Assembly (NCBI GenBank): GCA_017453205.1
Contig: JAFTKO010000022.1
Span: 1-38,966 of the forward strand
DNA: 38,966 bases
Reading direction: 5' to 3'
From: Clostridia bacterium
Lineage (GTDB): Bacteria > Bacillota > Clostridia > Oscillospirales > CAG-272
A model generated the notes under the pieces. It was not told the origin of the DNA and searched no databases. It saw only the letters and a program-made list of their open reading frames with translations. Each line of letters begins with the position of its first letter. Position 1 is the first letter of the stretch. Both the position numbers and the translations under genes were made by a program. Shown here one piece after another: positions 14,900 through 23,632 of this stretch.

Positions 14900-17881
14900 A
14901 TGAATAAGAACAAAATTGTTTTGAGAGTTGGCTCACTTTTGATAGTTGCTCTGCTGCTTGTCTCGGCGTTGATTTTGTATCCGATAAACGCAGTTGCAAG
15001 TGAAATTGAACCCACTGCAAACTGGGAACCCGATGAAAACGGCATTTATTCCATCGGTTCTGTAGCCGACCTTCTTGCGTTTGCCGTAAACGCTGAGGCG
15101 AACAGTTGGTACAAAAATAAAATCGTCCAACTGACCGCAAACATTGACATGACCGGTGTGTCATGGATCACACCCGAAAAGTTCAGAGGTTTTTTTGAGG
15201 GGAACGGATATGCGATCTCAAATTTGAATTTGGAAAATTCCGAGGGTGAGCTTGCGTTTGTGGGTACACTGGACGGTGCAACTTTCCGTAATATCCAATT
15301 TATCAACGGAAGCGTGACCTTGTCGGGCGCAGGAGTACATCTGGCAGGAGTCATTGCCGTCTCGGTAGATGGAGCCGATTGCTCCTTTGAAAATGTTTAT
15401 ACCAAAATGACTTTGACTACTCCCACAACCGAAACCTGCAGAGTGGGCGGTATGGTCGCATACGTGGGGTACGGTTCCAATGTTTCTTTTAAGAACTGTT
15501 TGAGTGAATGTACCTTATACGGTTATAAGTCATTGGGCGGATTTGTAGGCGCTACGGGCTATGCAAGTAACGTTACCTTTACCGATTGTGTGTTTGCCGG
15601 CACAATCGAAAAAGCAACCGGCGAAGCCGGCGGATTTATCGGCAGAGCAGTAGGAAATGTTACCTTGACAAGATGTGTCAGCATGGGAAGAGATCATTCG
15701 TACAGCCGTCAGCGCGGCAGCTTTCTCTATCTTGATACATTGGATTTTGAAGAAGGCGACCAATCGTTGAAGAGTGCTTCCGTGATCTCGTTGGTAGATT
15801 GTTATGCAGCGCACGGCAACACAACGCAGCTTGCCATTGGAGTAAACAGCGTAAGAAACCATTTTAGTGTTACGGTGAAGTACACAGGTGAATCGAAACT
15901 GGCGTATACACTTTCTGACGGACAGTTAGATCCCGAAATTGCATCGCAAGCATTGAAAAAATTAGCTGTGGGAACCACGGTTTCTTTGGCAAAAGATTCT
16001 TTTGCACAAAATTACGCAGTTTTGGCAACGGGACTGGTTGCCACCGATGAGATCGTAGTCTATGGTAAAAACGGTGAAAACGAATTGACGATTTGTAAAG
16101 TAATGCCCTTGACTGTTTTGGATATGATGGACGGCGAATTTACGGCAGGACCGTTCCCGGAAATGCCGGAGGATCCCGTTGACGATCCGTATAACGAACC
16201 GGACGACGGGAAAGACGATGATAAGAATACCAACACACAGGGCGGGGATATCACAATTACCAAAACGGTAAAGGATCCCAACATCGGTTTGATTGTACTC
16301 TTTTCTGTTGTCATTGCGGGCGCAATTGCTGCTGCTGTTATTTTAGTATTGAAGAAAAAGACGTTGGTAATTCGCATCGTTTGCATTGTGGTGGCTGTCG
16401 GTATCACTGCGGGCGGCGTGGTCGGAATCTCGTTTGCGGCGAATAGAACCGAAAAAATCCAAGAAACGGTCGATAACGGCTACAAGGATAATGCGAATGA
16501 TGAAGGCGATCTTGTTTCAAAGGTTCCCGCAGATCTTACCTTTGTTGGAGAAGACGTACGTATTTTGGTTCCCTATGACGATGAATTTGACACTGATGAA
16601 AACAGTACGGCGATCATCGACCAAGCAGTCATAGAACGAAACCAAAATGTGGAGGGGCGTTTGGGTATTGAGCTGACCTATACTCCAAATACCGGCAAGG
16701 TGCAGACAGATCATATCACAAACATTCGCACCTCGGTCATGTCAGGCACAAATTCCTATGATGTGATAGGAGCTACGGCGTATTACGGTGCGGCTTTGGC
16801 GGCGGAAGGATTGTACTATGACTTGAATACCGATGATGAGCACAACTACATTTCTTCGGATATGCCCTGGTATAATCAGTCTTTCGTAACGGAGACTTCA
16901 TATCGAGATCAACTCTATTATATTGTTGGAGATTTGACAACCTCGGTACCGGATCGTACTCCCGTCACCTACTTTAATGAGAATTTGTTAGATGAATATG
17001 ACATTGACGTGGATTTGTATCAGATGGCGTTGGATGGAAAATGGACAGTCGAGCAATTGAAAGTCTTGATCGAGAATGTATATGTCGAGATGGATAACGC
17101 GGACGGAAAAACAAAAGGCGATTTGCACGGTTTGTTTTTCAACGGTGGTTCCATGTGTGTTGATGCGATGCTGATCGCATTTGGAATCAATCTCAGCGGC
17201 AAGGATGATGACGGAATGATTCAACTGACTTATATGGATGGAAATGCGGTGGACGCATTTGAATCCTTGTATAAGCTCATGTACGAAACTGACGGTGTAT
17301 TCCTTGGCAATGTTGCGGGAGATGCCTACTATGGTACAGATACCGGATACTATTCGGAGCAGGCATTTTTTGAAAAGAGAGCGCTCTTTGCGTTTGGACA
17401 AATTAGAGCGGCAAAGGTCTTTGCACGTGACATAACACTGAAGTACGGAATGTTGCCGCTGCCGAAATACACGGAAACACAACGTAATTATTCAACGACA
17501 CCGCAGGACGGTTATACAATTTTGGCTATCCCTCAAAATATCGGCAACCGATTGGAGTTGGCTACGGCAACTTTGGAAATATTGTCGGAATATTCTTATT
17601 CCACAGTTCGTCCGGTTTACTACGATGTTGCCTATAAAACTCGTTATGCAAGCTCAGAGCAGACAGCGTTGCTGTTTGATACGATTGTTGAGAGTATCGG
17701 CTTTAATTTTGTAACACTATACTCCAACTCACTTGGCGATCCGGTTAAGCTGATGCGTGCAAGATTGGTTGGTGATAGCGGTACGCAAGCAAACTCCAAT
17801 CTAAACCGCTTCAATATCTTGTATGAAACACAGATACAAACATATTTGAACGATCTATTAGAAGAATTTGATAAGCGATAA
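14900..17881 (+). CDS. Membrane-anchored fusion: beta-helix domain, two-helix hairpin, extracellular solute-binding-protein domain
   Basis: 993 residues. A signal peptide or signal anchor (1-34, VGSLLIVALLLVSALILYPINAVAS) is followed by a GLUG-like/parallel beta-helix domain (about 40-300; repeated GGFVGATGYASNVTFTDCVF-like turns). Next come a smaller domain and an acidic Asp/Asn/Pro linker (about 420-450). Two adjacent transmembrane helices (about 461-484 and 488-512) are separated only by KKKTLVIR, a cytoplasmic hairpin. The last 450 residues (about 545-993, from VGEDVRILVPYDDEFD to TYLNDLLEEFDKR) resemble family-1 extracellular sugar-binding proteins of ABC importers, without a lipobox. 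Both large domains would thus face outside. No ABC permease or ATPase genes are adjacent. First gene of a five-gene operon. The architecture is seen directly; the ligand is unknown. Confidence 0.8.
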   Translation: MNKNKIVLRVGSLLIVALLLVSALILYPINAVASEIEPTANWEPDENGIYSIGSVADLLAFAVNAEANSWYKNKIVQLTANIDMTGVSWITPEKFRGFFEGNGYAISNLNLENSEGELAFVGTLDGATFRNIQFINGSVTLSGAGVHLAGVIAVSVDGADCSFENVYTKMTLTTPTTETCRVGGMVAYVGYGSNVSFKNCLSECTLYGYKSLGGFVGATGYASNVTFTDCVFAGTIEKATGEAGGFIGRAVGNVTLTRCVSMGRDHSYSRQRGSFLYLDTLDFEEGDQSLKSASVISLVDCYAAHGNTTQLAIGVNSVRNHFSVTVKYTGESKLAYTLSDGQLDPEIASQALKKLAVGTTVSLAKDSFAQNYAVLATGLVATDEIVVYGKNGENELTICKVMPLTVLDMMDGEFTAGPFPEMPEDPVDDPYNEPDDGKDDDKNTNTQGGDITITKTVKDPNIGLIVLFSVVIAGAIAAAVILVLKKKTLVIRIVCIVVAVGITAGGVVGISFAANRTEKIQETVDNGYKDNANDEGDLVSKVPADLTFVGEDVRILVPYDDEFDTDENSTAIIDQAVIERNQNVEGRLGIELTYTPNTGKVQTDHITNIRTSVMSGTNSYDVIGATAYYGAALAAEGLYYDLNTDDEHNYISSDMPWYNQSFVTETSYRDQLYYIVGDLTTSVPDRTPVTYFNENLLDEYDIDVDLYQMALDGKWTVEQLKVLIENVYVEMDNADGKTKGDLHGLFFNGGSMCVDAMLIAFGINLSGKDDDGMIQLTYMDGNAVDAFESLYKLMYETDGVFLGNVAGDAYYGTDTGYYSEQAFFEKRALFAFGQIRAAKVFARDITLKYGMLPLPKYTETQRNYSTTPQDGYTILAIPQNIGNRLELATATLEILSEYSYSTVRPVYYDVAYKTRYASSEQTALLFDTIVESIGFNFVTLYSNSLGDPVKLMRARLVGDSGTQANSNLNRFNILYETQIQTYLNDLLEEFDKR

Positions 17882-17893
17882 AGGAGATATCAC

Positions 17894-19588
17894 ATGAAAA
17901 AAGCATTATTGTTCGTGATTTGTTTATCATTGTTGCTTTCGTTGGGTTCGGTTGTGACTTATGCAAATGAATCCGAAAACGCAAAGCCCTGGAAGGTGGG
18001 AGAAACCTATTTTGACACGTTGAAAGCCGCCGTAGCCACTCTTTCGGGCAGCGAGGCTACCGTGTATTTATGCGGGGATTTGACGGAAACACTGACAATC
18101 GATAACACCTACGTGCTTTCGGACGGAACCTCAACCTTAGCAGACGGTATGAAGCTGACCATCGAAGGTTTGGAAAAGACCGGAGGCGGAAAATACTCGA
18201 TGAAAACCACAACGGGCGCCGCTTTGATCATTTCCTATGCAAACCTAACGATCAAAAATATCGATTTGGAAGCAACCGGTAAGCTTTCTGATGAAACAGC
18301 AGGCTACGGTACCGTCGTGTTGGGAGAAGGCGCTTACGTGACGTTTGACGGTTGCAGCATCGTCTGCGGTGACGGAACCTACACTGCCTTTAGAACCCGT
18401 AACAACACGGGTGTTTATGCAAAGGCCGATGATGTGAATCTGACGCTCAAGAACACCACTGTTACGAGCATTGTCGGAAATGGCATCACCAACGAAGGCT
18501 TTATTGCGATAACGATTGAAGAAGGCACGCAAATTTCCTCTACGCTCGGAAACGGAGTTTATTCAAATCTCGGCGGAGCGTCGATTACAATGAACGGCGG
18601 TTCAGTCTCGGGAATTGGTGTAACCGGTACATGGAAGTATGGTATTTACGGTGGCGATTCGACACGTATCGTTATCAACGGGGGATCGGTGACAGGATCG
18701 GAATGCGCAGTTCACGGTAAAGAGATGAACGTAACAATTAATAACGGCACATTTACCGCCCAAAACAAATCCAATTACGGTTGTTTGAACAGTAACGACG
18801 CGGACACGGTTTATACGATTGTAAACGGTACCTTTTCGGGCGCCAAGGCAGCGTGCATGATTGCCGGTGAAGTCGAATTGGCATATCCCGAGGGAACGAC
18901 CACACTCACGGTTGTTGCCTCTGCCTGTGAGCATAAGGACACGGTTGCCGCAACCTGTACAAGCAAAGCAACTTGCAAGGCTTGCGGTGCGGAAGTGGGC
19001 GATTTAAACCCCGATAATCATGCTGCAGAGCTTACCTGGACGGTTACTGCCGATAAGCACTGTCAAGTTTATGGCTGTTGCGGCAAGGTTGTGGTCGCTG
19101 AGGCCGATCACACGTGGGAGTCCGATTATACGATTGATACGGAACCCACCTGTACGACCGAGGGAACAAGATCCATTCATTGCTCGGTATGCGGAGCTAA
19201 GAAAGCGGGCAGCGAACAAACGGTGAATGCTCTTGGCCATACCGAGGGCGATTGGATTGTTGTAAAAAAAGCAACCTGTACCAAGGAAGGCTTGCAGAAA
19301 AAGACTTGTACCGTATGTCAAACAAAGCTCAACGAAGAAACGATTGCAAAGACCGCACATACGGAAAGCGAATGGATTGTTGACGTTGAGGCACAGGTCG
19401 GCGCAACGGGACACCGCCATACGGTATGTACACAGTGTGATGAAATTTTGAAGAACGAGGAGATCCCCGCACTTGAGGAGGAAGGCGGCTGTAAGGGCAG
19501 CATTTCTGCACAAACGGGACTTCTCCTTGGTGCGCTTCTCATTCTTGCCGCCGTCACGTTTTCCAAAAAGCGCACGGTAAAAGAATGA
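17894..19588 (+). CDS. Secreted beta-helix protein with Cys-rich repeats and a C-terminal membrane anchor
   Basis: 564 residues. Signal peptide (1-25, cleaved around VTYANE); the PWKVGETYFDTLKAAV segment; a right-handed beta-helix (about 50-335; ladders such as LTIKNIDLEATGK, VTFDGCSIVCG, ITMNGGSVSGIG). Then four or five Cys-rich repeats (about 343-525) of the form H-x-W…C-T-x-E-G…C-x-x-C (PTCTTEGTRSIHCSVCGAKK, ATCTKEGLQKKTCTVCQTKL). It ends with GGCKGSISAQTG, a hydrophobic helix (about 537-556) and the basic tail KKRTVKE, a tripartite C-terminal anchoring signal with a cysteine in place of LPXTG. AAGGAG 7 nt upstream of the ATG; 12 nt after the preceding gene. It is probably displayed on the cell surface and binds or cleaves a glycan. 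Paralogue of the next gene in its N-terminal half. Confidence 0.8.
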   Translation: MKKALLFVICLSLLLSLGSVVTYANESENAKPWKVGETYFDTLKAAVATLSGSEATVYLCGDLTETLTIDNTYVLSDGTSTLADGMKLTIEGLEKTGGGKYSMKTTTGAALIISYANLTIKNIDLEATGKLSDETAGYGTVVLGEGAYVTFDGCSIVCGDGTYTAFRTRNNTGVYAKADDVNLTLKNTTVTSIVGNGITNEGFIAITIEEGTQISSTLGNGVYSNLGGASITMNGGSVSGIGVTGTWKYGIYGGDSTRIVINGGSVTGSECAVHGKEMNVTINNGTFTAQNKSNYGCLNSNDADTVYTIVNGTFSGAKAACMIAGEVELAYPEGTTTLTVVASACEHKDTVAATCTSKATCKACGAEVGDLNPDNHAAELTWTVTADKHCQVYGCCGKVVVAEADHTWESDYTIDTEPTCTTEGTRSIHCSVCGAKKAGSEQTVNALGHTEGDWIVVKKATCTKEGLQKKTCTVCQTKLNEETIAKTAHTESEWIVDVEAQVGATGHRHTVCTQCDEILKNEEIPALEEEGGCKGSISAQTGLLLGALLILAAVTFSKKRTVKE

Positions 19589-19665
19589 TCCGTTTGACTC
19601 AAAAATAAATTAAGTCTCCATTATCAACTCGCTAAAATTAAAAAAATAAGAAAGGAAAAGTCATT

Positions 19666-21090
19666 ATGAAAAAATTATCTCTATGTTTGGCGTTTTGCTT
19701 GATTTTAACGATGATCCCAATTGGAACAATGCTTGCTTTTGCCGAGGAGACCGATCCTTGGAAGCTCGGAGATACCGCATACTCCACACTTGACGGCGCA
19801 ATTGAAAAAGCCCAGAATGGCGATACCATTTATTTGACTCAAGATCTTACCGAAGCAGTTACTGTCGATCTTGGCGGTAGAGAGCTGACGATTGAGGGAG
19901 AGCAAGCCGCTGAGGGTTCTTATCCTACAATTACTGTCGGCACGGTAACTGCAATTACCGTAACGAACGGCACTTTGACGTTGAAGAACATCAACGCCAC
20001 ATCTTCGGGCACCGCTCAGACTGCAACTCTTGTACTGGGTACCGATGCCAATGTTACGTTGGAGAATGTAACTCTTAAAAACACCGGCGGTGCCACAATC
20101 AGTACTAGTAACACGACAGTAGCTCCTTATCTCACGCTCAAGAGCGGAACGATTTTTTCCTCTGCTAGAGCTGCCATCGAACCTGCAAAAAATACAACGC
20201 TGATTTTTACCATGCACGGTGGAAAAGTTGAGAGTACCAGAAACTATGGCATCAATGCAGGAAACAGCGGTTCGACGATGAACGCGGTTATCTATGACGG
20301 TGAAATTTACGGCAATACATGTGCTATGACAGGAAGCTATTTGAGTGCGACAGTGTATGGAGGGACATTTTCTGTTAAAGACGAAAATAGTTATGGAATT
20401 TTCTATTATAGCGGTAAATACACCATTCTTGGTGGCACATTCAAGAATGGTCCTTCGATTATTGGTGGAAAAACTGCTTCTGAAAATGTCAGATTCGCCT
20501 ATCCCGAAGGTGCCACAAGTCTGACCTTACAACCCGTCATGCAAACCGGCGCATCCATCCGTACCAATGCCGATAGCTGGGGAATCCGTTTCCGCAGTAC
20601 GCTCCCCACCGTGTGGCTGGATTACTTGAATACCGCCGGTATCGATGTAACCTATGGAACCTTGATTTGTCCCATTGATGTTTTGGGAGAGACCGACTTT
20701 ACCGTGGATAATGAAAAAGTTCTTGTCAATATCGTAGCCAAGGATGGCATCAGCACCGACGGCACCAACACTGTTTTGTCGGCAGCGTTGGTCAATTTAA
20801 AGACCGGCAACGAAACACGTAATTTTGCGGCAAGAGCTTATATCAGCTTTACGATAGACGGAGAAACACACACTGTTTACTCGGATTTCAGTGAGACCGA
20901 TCATGTACGCTCGATGGTACAGGTTGCTCAAAAAGCGCTTGCCGATGTTGCCGACACTGCCGAGGGCGAATATACGACGGCGGTCACCAAGTGGTATGAT
21001 GCAGACGGAAATCTTGTGGAAAACAGCGGCACAAAGTATAGCTGCTACAGCGAGACCGATCTGGAAGCCATTTGGAGCTATGTATCCTAA
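19666..21090 (+). CDS. Secreted beta-helix protein with a C-terminal all-beta domain
   Basis: 474 residues. Signal peptide (1-26, cleaved near MLAFAEE), then PWKLGDTAYSTLDGAIEKA, matching the same segment of the preceding protein. A right-handed beta-helix follows (about 55-285; ITVTNGTLTLKNINATS, VTLENVTLKNTGG, MHGGKVESTRNYGIN). A C-terminal domain (about 295-474) starts GASIRTNADSWGIRFRSTLP and continues through LVNIVAKDGIS and ARAYISFTIDG. I recognise it as common in secreted proteins of gut Clostridia but cannot name it. There is no C-terminal anchor, so it is probably released or bound to a partner. GAAAGGAAAAG precedes the ATG. Third gene of the operon, 77 nt after the second. Confidence 0.8.
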   Translation: MKKLSLCLAFCLILTMIPIGTMLAFAEETDPWKLGDTAYSTLDGAIEKAQNGDTIYLTQDLTEAVTVDLGGRELTIEGEQAAEGSYPTITVGTVTAITVTNGTLTLKNINATSSGTAQTATLVLGTDANVTLENVTLKNTGGATISTSNTTVAPYLTLKSGTIFSSARAAIEPAKNTTLIFTMHGGKVESTRNYGINAGNSGSTMNAVIYDGEIYGNTCAMTGSYLSATVYGGTFSVKDENSYGIFYYSGKYTILGGTFKNGPSIIGGKTASENVRFAYPEGATSLTLQPVMQTGASIRTNADSWGIRFRSTLPTVWLDYLNTAGIDVTYGTLICPIDVLGETDFTVDNEKVLVNIVAKDGISTDGTNTVLSAALVNLKTGNETRNFAARAYISFTIDGETHTVYSDFSETDHVRSMVQVAQKALADVADTAEGEYTTAVTKWYDADGNLVENSGTKYSCYSETDLEAIWSYVS

Positions 21091-21123
21091 CACCGCTCAA
21101 TCATGAACATAAGGAGAATTGCC

Positions 21124-21246
21124 ATGAAAAAGAATTACATTTACCCGACAATAGAAACGATTGTACTGACGGAAAAGGAAGATATCATTACGACATCCGG
21201 TATTGATGATATTATGGCTGATCCGTATAGTATTTTGACGCTTTAA
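21124..21246 (+). CDS. 40-residue peptide with EDIITTSG motif
   Basis: ATG preceded by AAGGAG with 6-nt spacing. The peptide begins MKKNYIYPTIETIVLTEKED, continues IITTSGIDDI and ends MADPYSILTL. It has no signal peptide or membrane helix. I recall short peptides of the shape MKKxYxxPxxExxxxxxxDIITTSG next to secreted repeat proteins in gut Firmicutes, but no function is known to me. The polar, Thr/Ser/Gly-containing C-terminus and acidic middle could fit a precursor peptide or a small partner of the beta-helix proteins. It sits between the third operon gene (33 nt) and a hairpin that precedes the NAGPA lipoprotein gene. Confidence 0.65.
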   Translation: MKKNYIYPTIETIVLTEKEDIITTSGIDDIMADPYSILTL

Positions 21247-21263
21247 CATTTGACACATTTTAC

Positions 21264-21300
21264 GGCTTTCCCCGATCGGGCTATCTTTTCGGGGAAAGCC
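21264..21300 (+). promoter_or_regulatory. Intercistronic hairpin between the small peptide and the lipoprotein gene
   Basis: Perfect 10-bp stem GGCTTTCCCC / GGGGAAAGCC with a 17-nt loop, 17 nt after the peptide stop. Only TCGTGTTATTT follows, so it is more likely an mRNA-stabilising or processing hairpin, or a leaky terminator, than a full stop. Confidence 0.6.
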
Positions 21301-21345
21301 TCGTGTTATTTGGGTATCAAAAATGCCGAGAAAGGAATTTATACC

Positions 21346-23094
21346 ATGATGAATCATACTCGCCGTATCAAAAAAATTGTTTTATCTGTAATCTGCTTGC
21401 TGCTTATATTGGCAACGCTGGGCGGATGCAACCCTACTGACAATATTCCGCACACAGACACCACCGAAACTACTGTACAAGAAACCTATTTCAGCTTGAA
21501 TGCGTCTGCCTATGGCATTATTTCAAGCCAAAGCAATGAGTCCACGCAAATTACAAAGGCAATCACATTGTTGCGCGATGCAAGCAAGGCTCTTTTAGGC
21601 AAATCGATTACCACCACCGACGATTGGTATCGCGGTGAGCTTGAAAGATATGAGGTTGAGATTTTAATTGGTTCCACCAACCGCCCCGAGTCGGTTGCGG
21701 CAGATGCCGACCTTACCTATTATGACTATATGTATGAGGTCGTATCTCCCAATACCGTAGTCATTTGCGGAGGCAGTGATGAAAGCACTGTTTTTGCCGT
21801 GCGGAAATTCCTGTTGGACTGCTATGGGTATGAGAGCGGGCGGTCGAACGGAACACTGCGGGACATCCCCGTGGGAACCTCCTATGTGTACCGACATGCG
21901 TATGGTTTGACCGACTTTACATTATGCAAAAAAAGCATTGATGCCTATACCATTGTACATCCCAACACGCTACAAGGACGTAACGCCGCAAAATCGCTTC
22001 AAGAACAGATTGAAAAGATTAGCGGAAAAACGCTTGCAACCGTTTCAACAACCGACTTTTCGGGCAAGGATGCCATTTTGATCGGCTGTTCCGACTTGAA
22101 CGGCTCCCACTTGTTCGCAAACTACGGTGAATACAATTATATGATCAAGCTGGAGCAAAACGAACACGGCAACGTACTCATCATTGATTCTACGCTTTCT
22201 TTGGAAACGGTGATCCAAGCCTTTATCACCGAGTTTTTGGACGTTGCCCCCAAACAAGGCAGCTATGCGTTAAACTTTTCAACGGAAGGTCGTGCATATT
22301 GTGTCCTCATTGATGAAATGAACGGACTTGTGCTTTCCTCCGAGAGTCAAGTTGAGCAGCTTGCGGATGGTGTGGCATATCGGGAATTGGTATATAAGGA
22401 TGCAAACGGTCTGCCGATTAATGCGTACGCATTGGAGATCGACCTAAACAAAGCAAGCGTATTAAATGCAACACCCAATTACGGAAATCAAATTACCAAT
22501 GTTACCGCAACCACTCCCGAGGCAATGCAAGCCGTTGCAAACCGAGGCTATGATGTGATTGCGGGTGTAAACGCCGATTTCTTTTGGATCGATACCGATA
22601 AATCCCCCTACGGCTTGTGTATCAAAAATGGGGAAGTGTTGCATGAAGGAAACCGTCCATGGTTTGGAATCACCGCAGACGGAATCCCCGTGATCGGTAC
22701 ATATGATGAATATTTATCGGACTATGACGGAAAGCTGACGGAAGCGGTTGGCGGATCGCACATCGTTCTCAAAGACGGTATGTATCACAATATCACTCAC
22801 TATAACGATTTTGCATCTGCTCGGGACCCGCGCACCGCGGTTGGAATCACCAAGGACGGCAAGCTGATCCTGCTTGTGGTGGACGGTAGATCAATCCTCT
22901 CAAACGGTGCGTCTCTTGCCGATTTGGGTTCTATTCTGTTGGATCTCGGTGTTACGGATGCGCTGAATTTGGATGGTGGCGGTTCTTCTACTATGGTCAC
23001 AGCCACTGCAAACGGGAGTTTTGTAACGCAAAACGATCCATCCGACGGAAAGCTCAGAGAGGTATATAACTCACTTGTTGTTGTGACAAAATAA
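21346..23094 (+). CDS. Lipoprotein with NAGPA phosphodiester-glycosidase domain
   Basis: 582 residues from ATGATG with GAAAGGAATT upstream (the frame is open another 96 nt, over the hairpin, without a good site). Type II signal peptide with lipobox LATLGGC (Cys about 27). Residues about 45-320 look like a glycosidase-associated N-terminal domain (…DESTVFAVRKFLLDCYGYESGR…, and a second half with GRNAAKSLQEQIEKISGKTL). The C-terminal domain (about 345-582) matches PF09992: GVNADFFW, DPRTAVGITKDGKLILLVVDGR, ASLADLGSILLDLGVTDALNLDGGGSSTM. The human homologue removes GlcNAc from GlcNAc-1-phosphodiesters; bacterial members act on sugar phosphodiesters in envelope or host glycans. As a lipoprotein it would act at the outer face of the membrane. 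Last main gene of the beta-helix operon. Confidence 0.9.
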   Translation: MMNHTRRIKKIVLSVICLLLILATLGGCNPTDNIPHTDTTETTVQETYFSLNASAYGIISSQSNESTQITKAITLLRDASKALLGKSITTTDDWYRGELERYEVEILIGSTNRPESVAADADLTYYDYMYEVVSPNTVVICGGSDESTVFAVRKFLLDCYGYESGRSNGTLRDIPVGTSYVYRHAYGLTDFTLCKKSIDAYTIVHPNTLQGRNAAKSLQEQIEKISGKTLATVSTTDFSGKDAILIGCSDLNGSHLFANYGEYNYMIKLEQNEHGNVLIIDSTLSLETVIQAFITEFLDVAPKQGSYALNFSTEGRAYCVLIDEMNGLVLSSESQVEQLADGVAYRELVYKDANGLPINAYALEIDLNKASVLNATPNYGNQITNVTATTPEAMQAVANRGYDVIAGVNADFFWIDTDKSPYGLCIKNGEVLHEGNRPWFGITADGIPVIGTYDEYLSDYDGKLTEAVGGSHIVLKDGMYHNITHYNDFASARDPRTAVGITKDGKLILLVVDGRSILSNGASLADLGSILLDLGVTDALNLDGGGSSTMVTATANGSFVTQNDPSDGKLREVYNSLVVVTK

Positions 23095-23139
23095 TAGACA
23101 GAACGGTTTTATAAGGAGTTGTTCAAATGGTTTTTGTGT

Positions 23140-23349
23140 ATGGTGCGATTCTGTCTTGACAATAAGGCCGGCGGCTATCGTTGTCGATCCCAAGTCCCCG
23201 AACATGAAATTTTGAAGATTGTGCGTATGTACGAGCCATTTATCACGGAATTTTTCGATAACAAAGAAGAAATGGCGAATTTCCAAAAGTGGAGAGCGGA
23301 ACAGAAGGAAAAAGAGAATAAGGATGACAACGACGAAATAAGTGCGTAA
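23140..23349 (+). CDS. Small hypothetical protein
   Basis: 69 residues from the ATG chosen; the same frame is open to a TTG at 23119 that abuts AAGGAG. It reads RFCLDNKAGGYRCRSQVPEHEI and then LKIVRMYEPFITEFFDNKEE, ending in a charged tail of Glu and Lys. The AAGGAG also has ideal spacing to an ATG at 23127 in another frame, so a one-base shift in the T-run at 23131-23135 is possible. No known family was recognised. It follows the NAGPA gene by 45 nt and is closed by a good terminator, so it probably belongs to the same transcript. Confidence 0.5.
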   Translation: MVRFCLDNKAGGYRCRSQVPEHEILKIVRMYEPFITEFFDNKEEMANFQKWRAEQKEKENKDDNDEISA

Positions 23350-23352
23350 AAA

Positions 23353-23406
23353 TATCCTCCAACATAGCAAATTGTTCATGTTATGCTGGAGGTATTTTTA
23401 TTTTTT
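23353..23406 (+). terminator. Terminator of the beta-helix/NAGPA operon
   Basis: Stem CCTCCAACATA / TATGCTGGAGG (one A-C mismatch) followed by TATTTTTATTTTTT. Confidence 0.85.
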
Positions 23407-23437
23407 GCTATTAAAATTGGGATAAGAAAAGAAAACA

Positions 23438-23481
23438 AATAATCCGAACATTTCTCCAAGTAAGAGAATGTTCGAATTATT
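23438..23481 (-). terminator. Minus-strand terminator
   Basis: Minus strand: AATAATTCGAACATT-CTC / GAG-AAATGTTCGGATTATT with a 7-nt loop, followed by TTGTTTTCTTTTC. It is the natural end for a transcript starting at the minus-strand promoter at 23842-23870. Confidence 0.7.
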
Positions 23482-23586
23482 TTCATGTGGTCGAGCGAAA
23501 CCCGAAATATCCGAACTTCGCCGTCGTGTGATATGGCAAGGATTTATGCCGCATGTCCCCGATGATTGGGGGCGGCAACTTGCCGC

Positions 23587-23632
23587 TGGTCGGAGTGACA
23601 AGACTTGAACTTGCGGCATCGACGTCCCAAAC
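23587..23632 (-). other. tRNA-Pro 3'-half-like sequence, candidate attachment-site remnant
   Basis: Minus strand: GTTTGGGACG…GCCGC, T-arm with TTCAAGT loop, CACTCCG acceptor strand, A, CCA. Integrases commonly use the 3' half of tRNA genes as attB and leave such copies behind; recombinase relics are frequent in this window. The D-arm and a pairing anticodon stem are absent, so it is not a functional tRNA. Confidence 0.45.
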
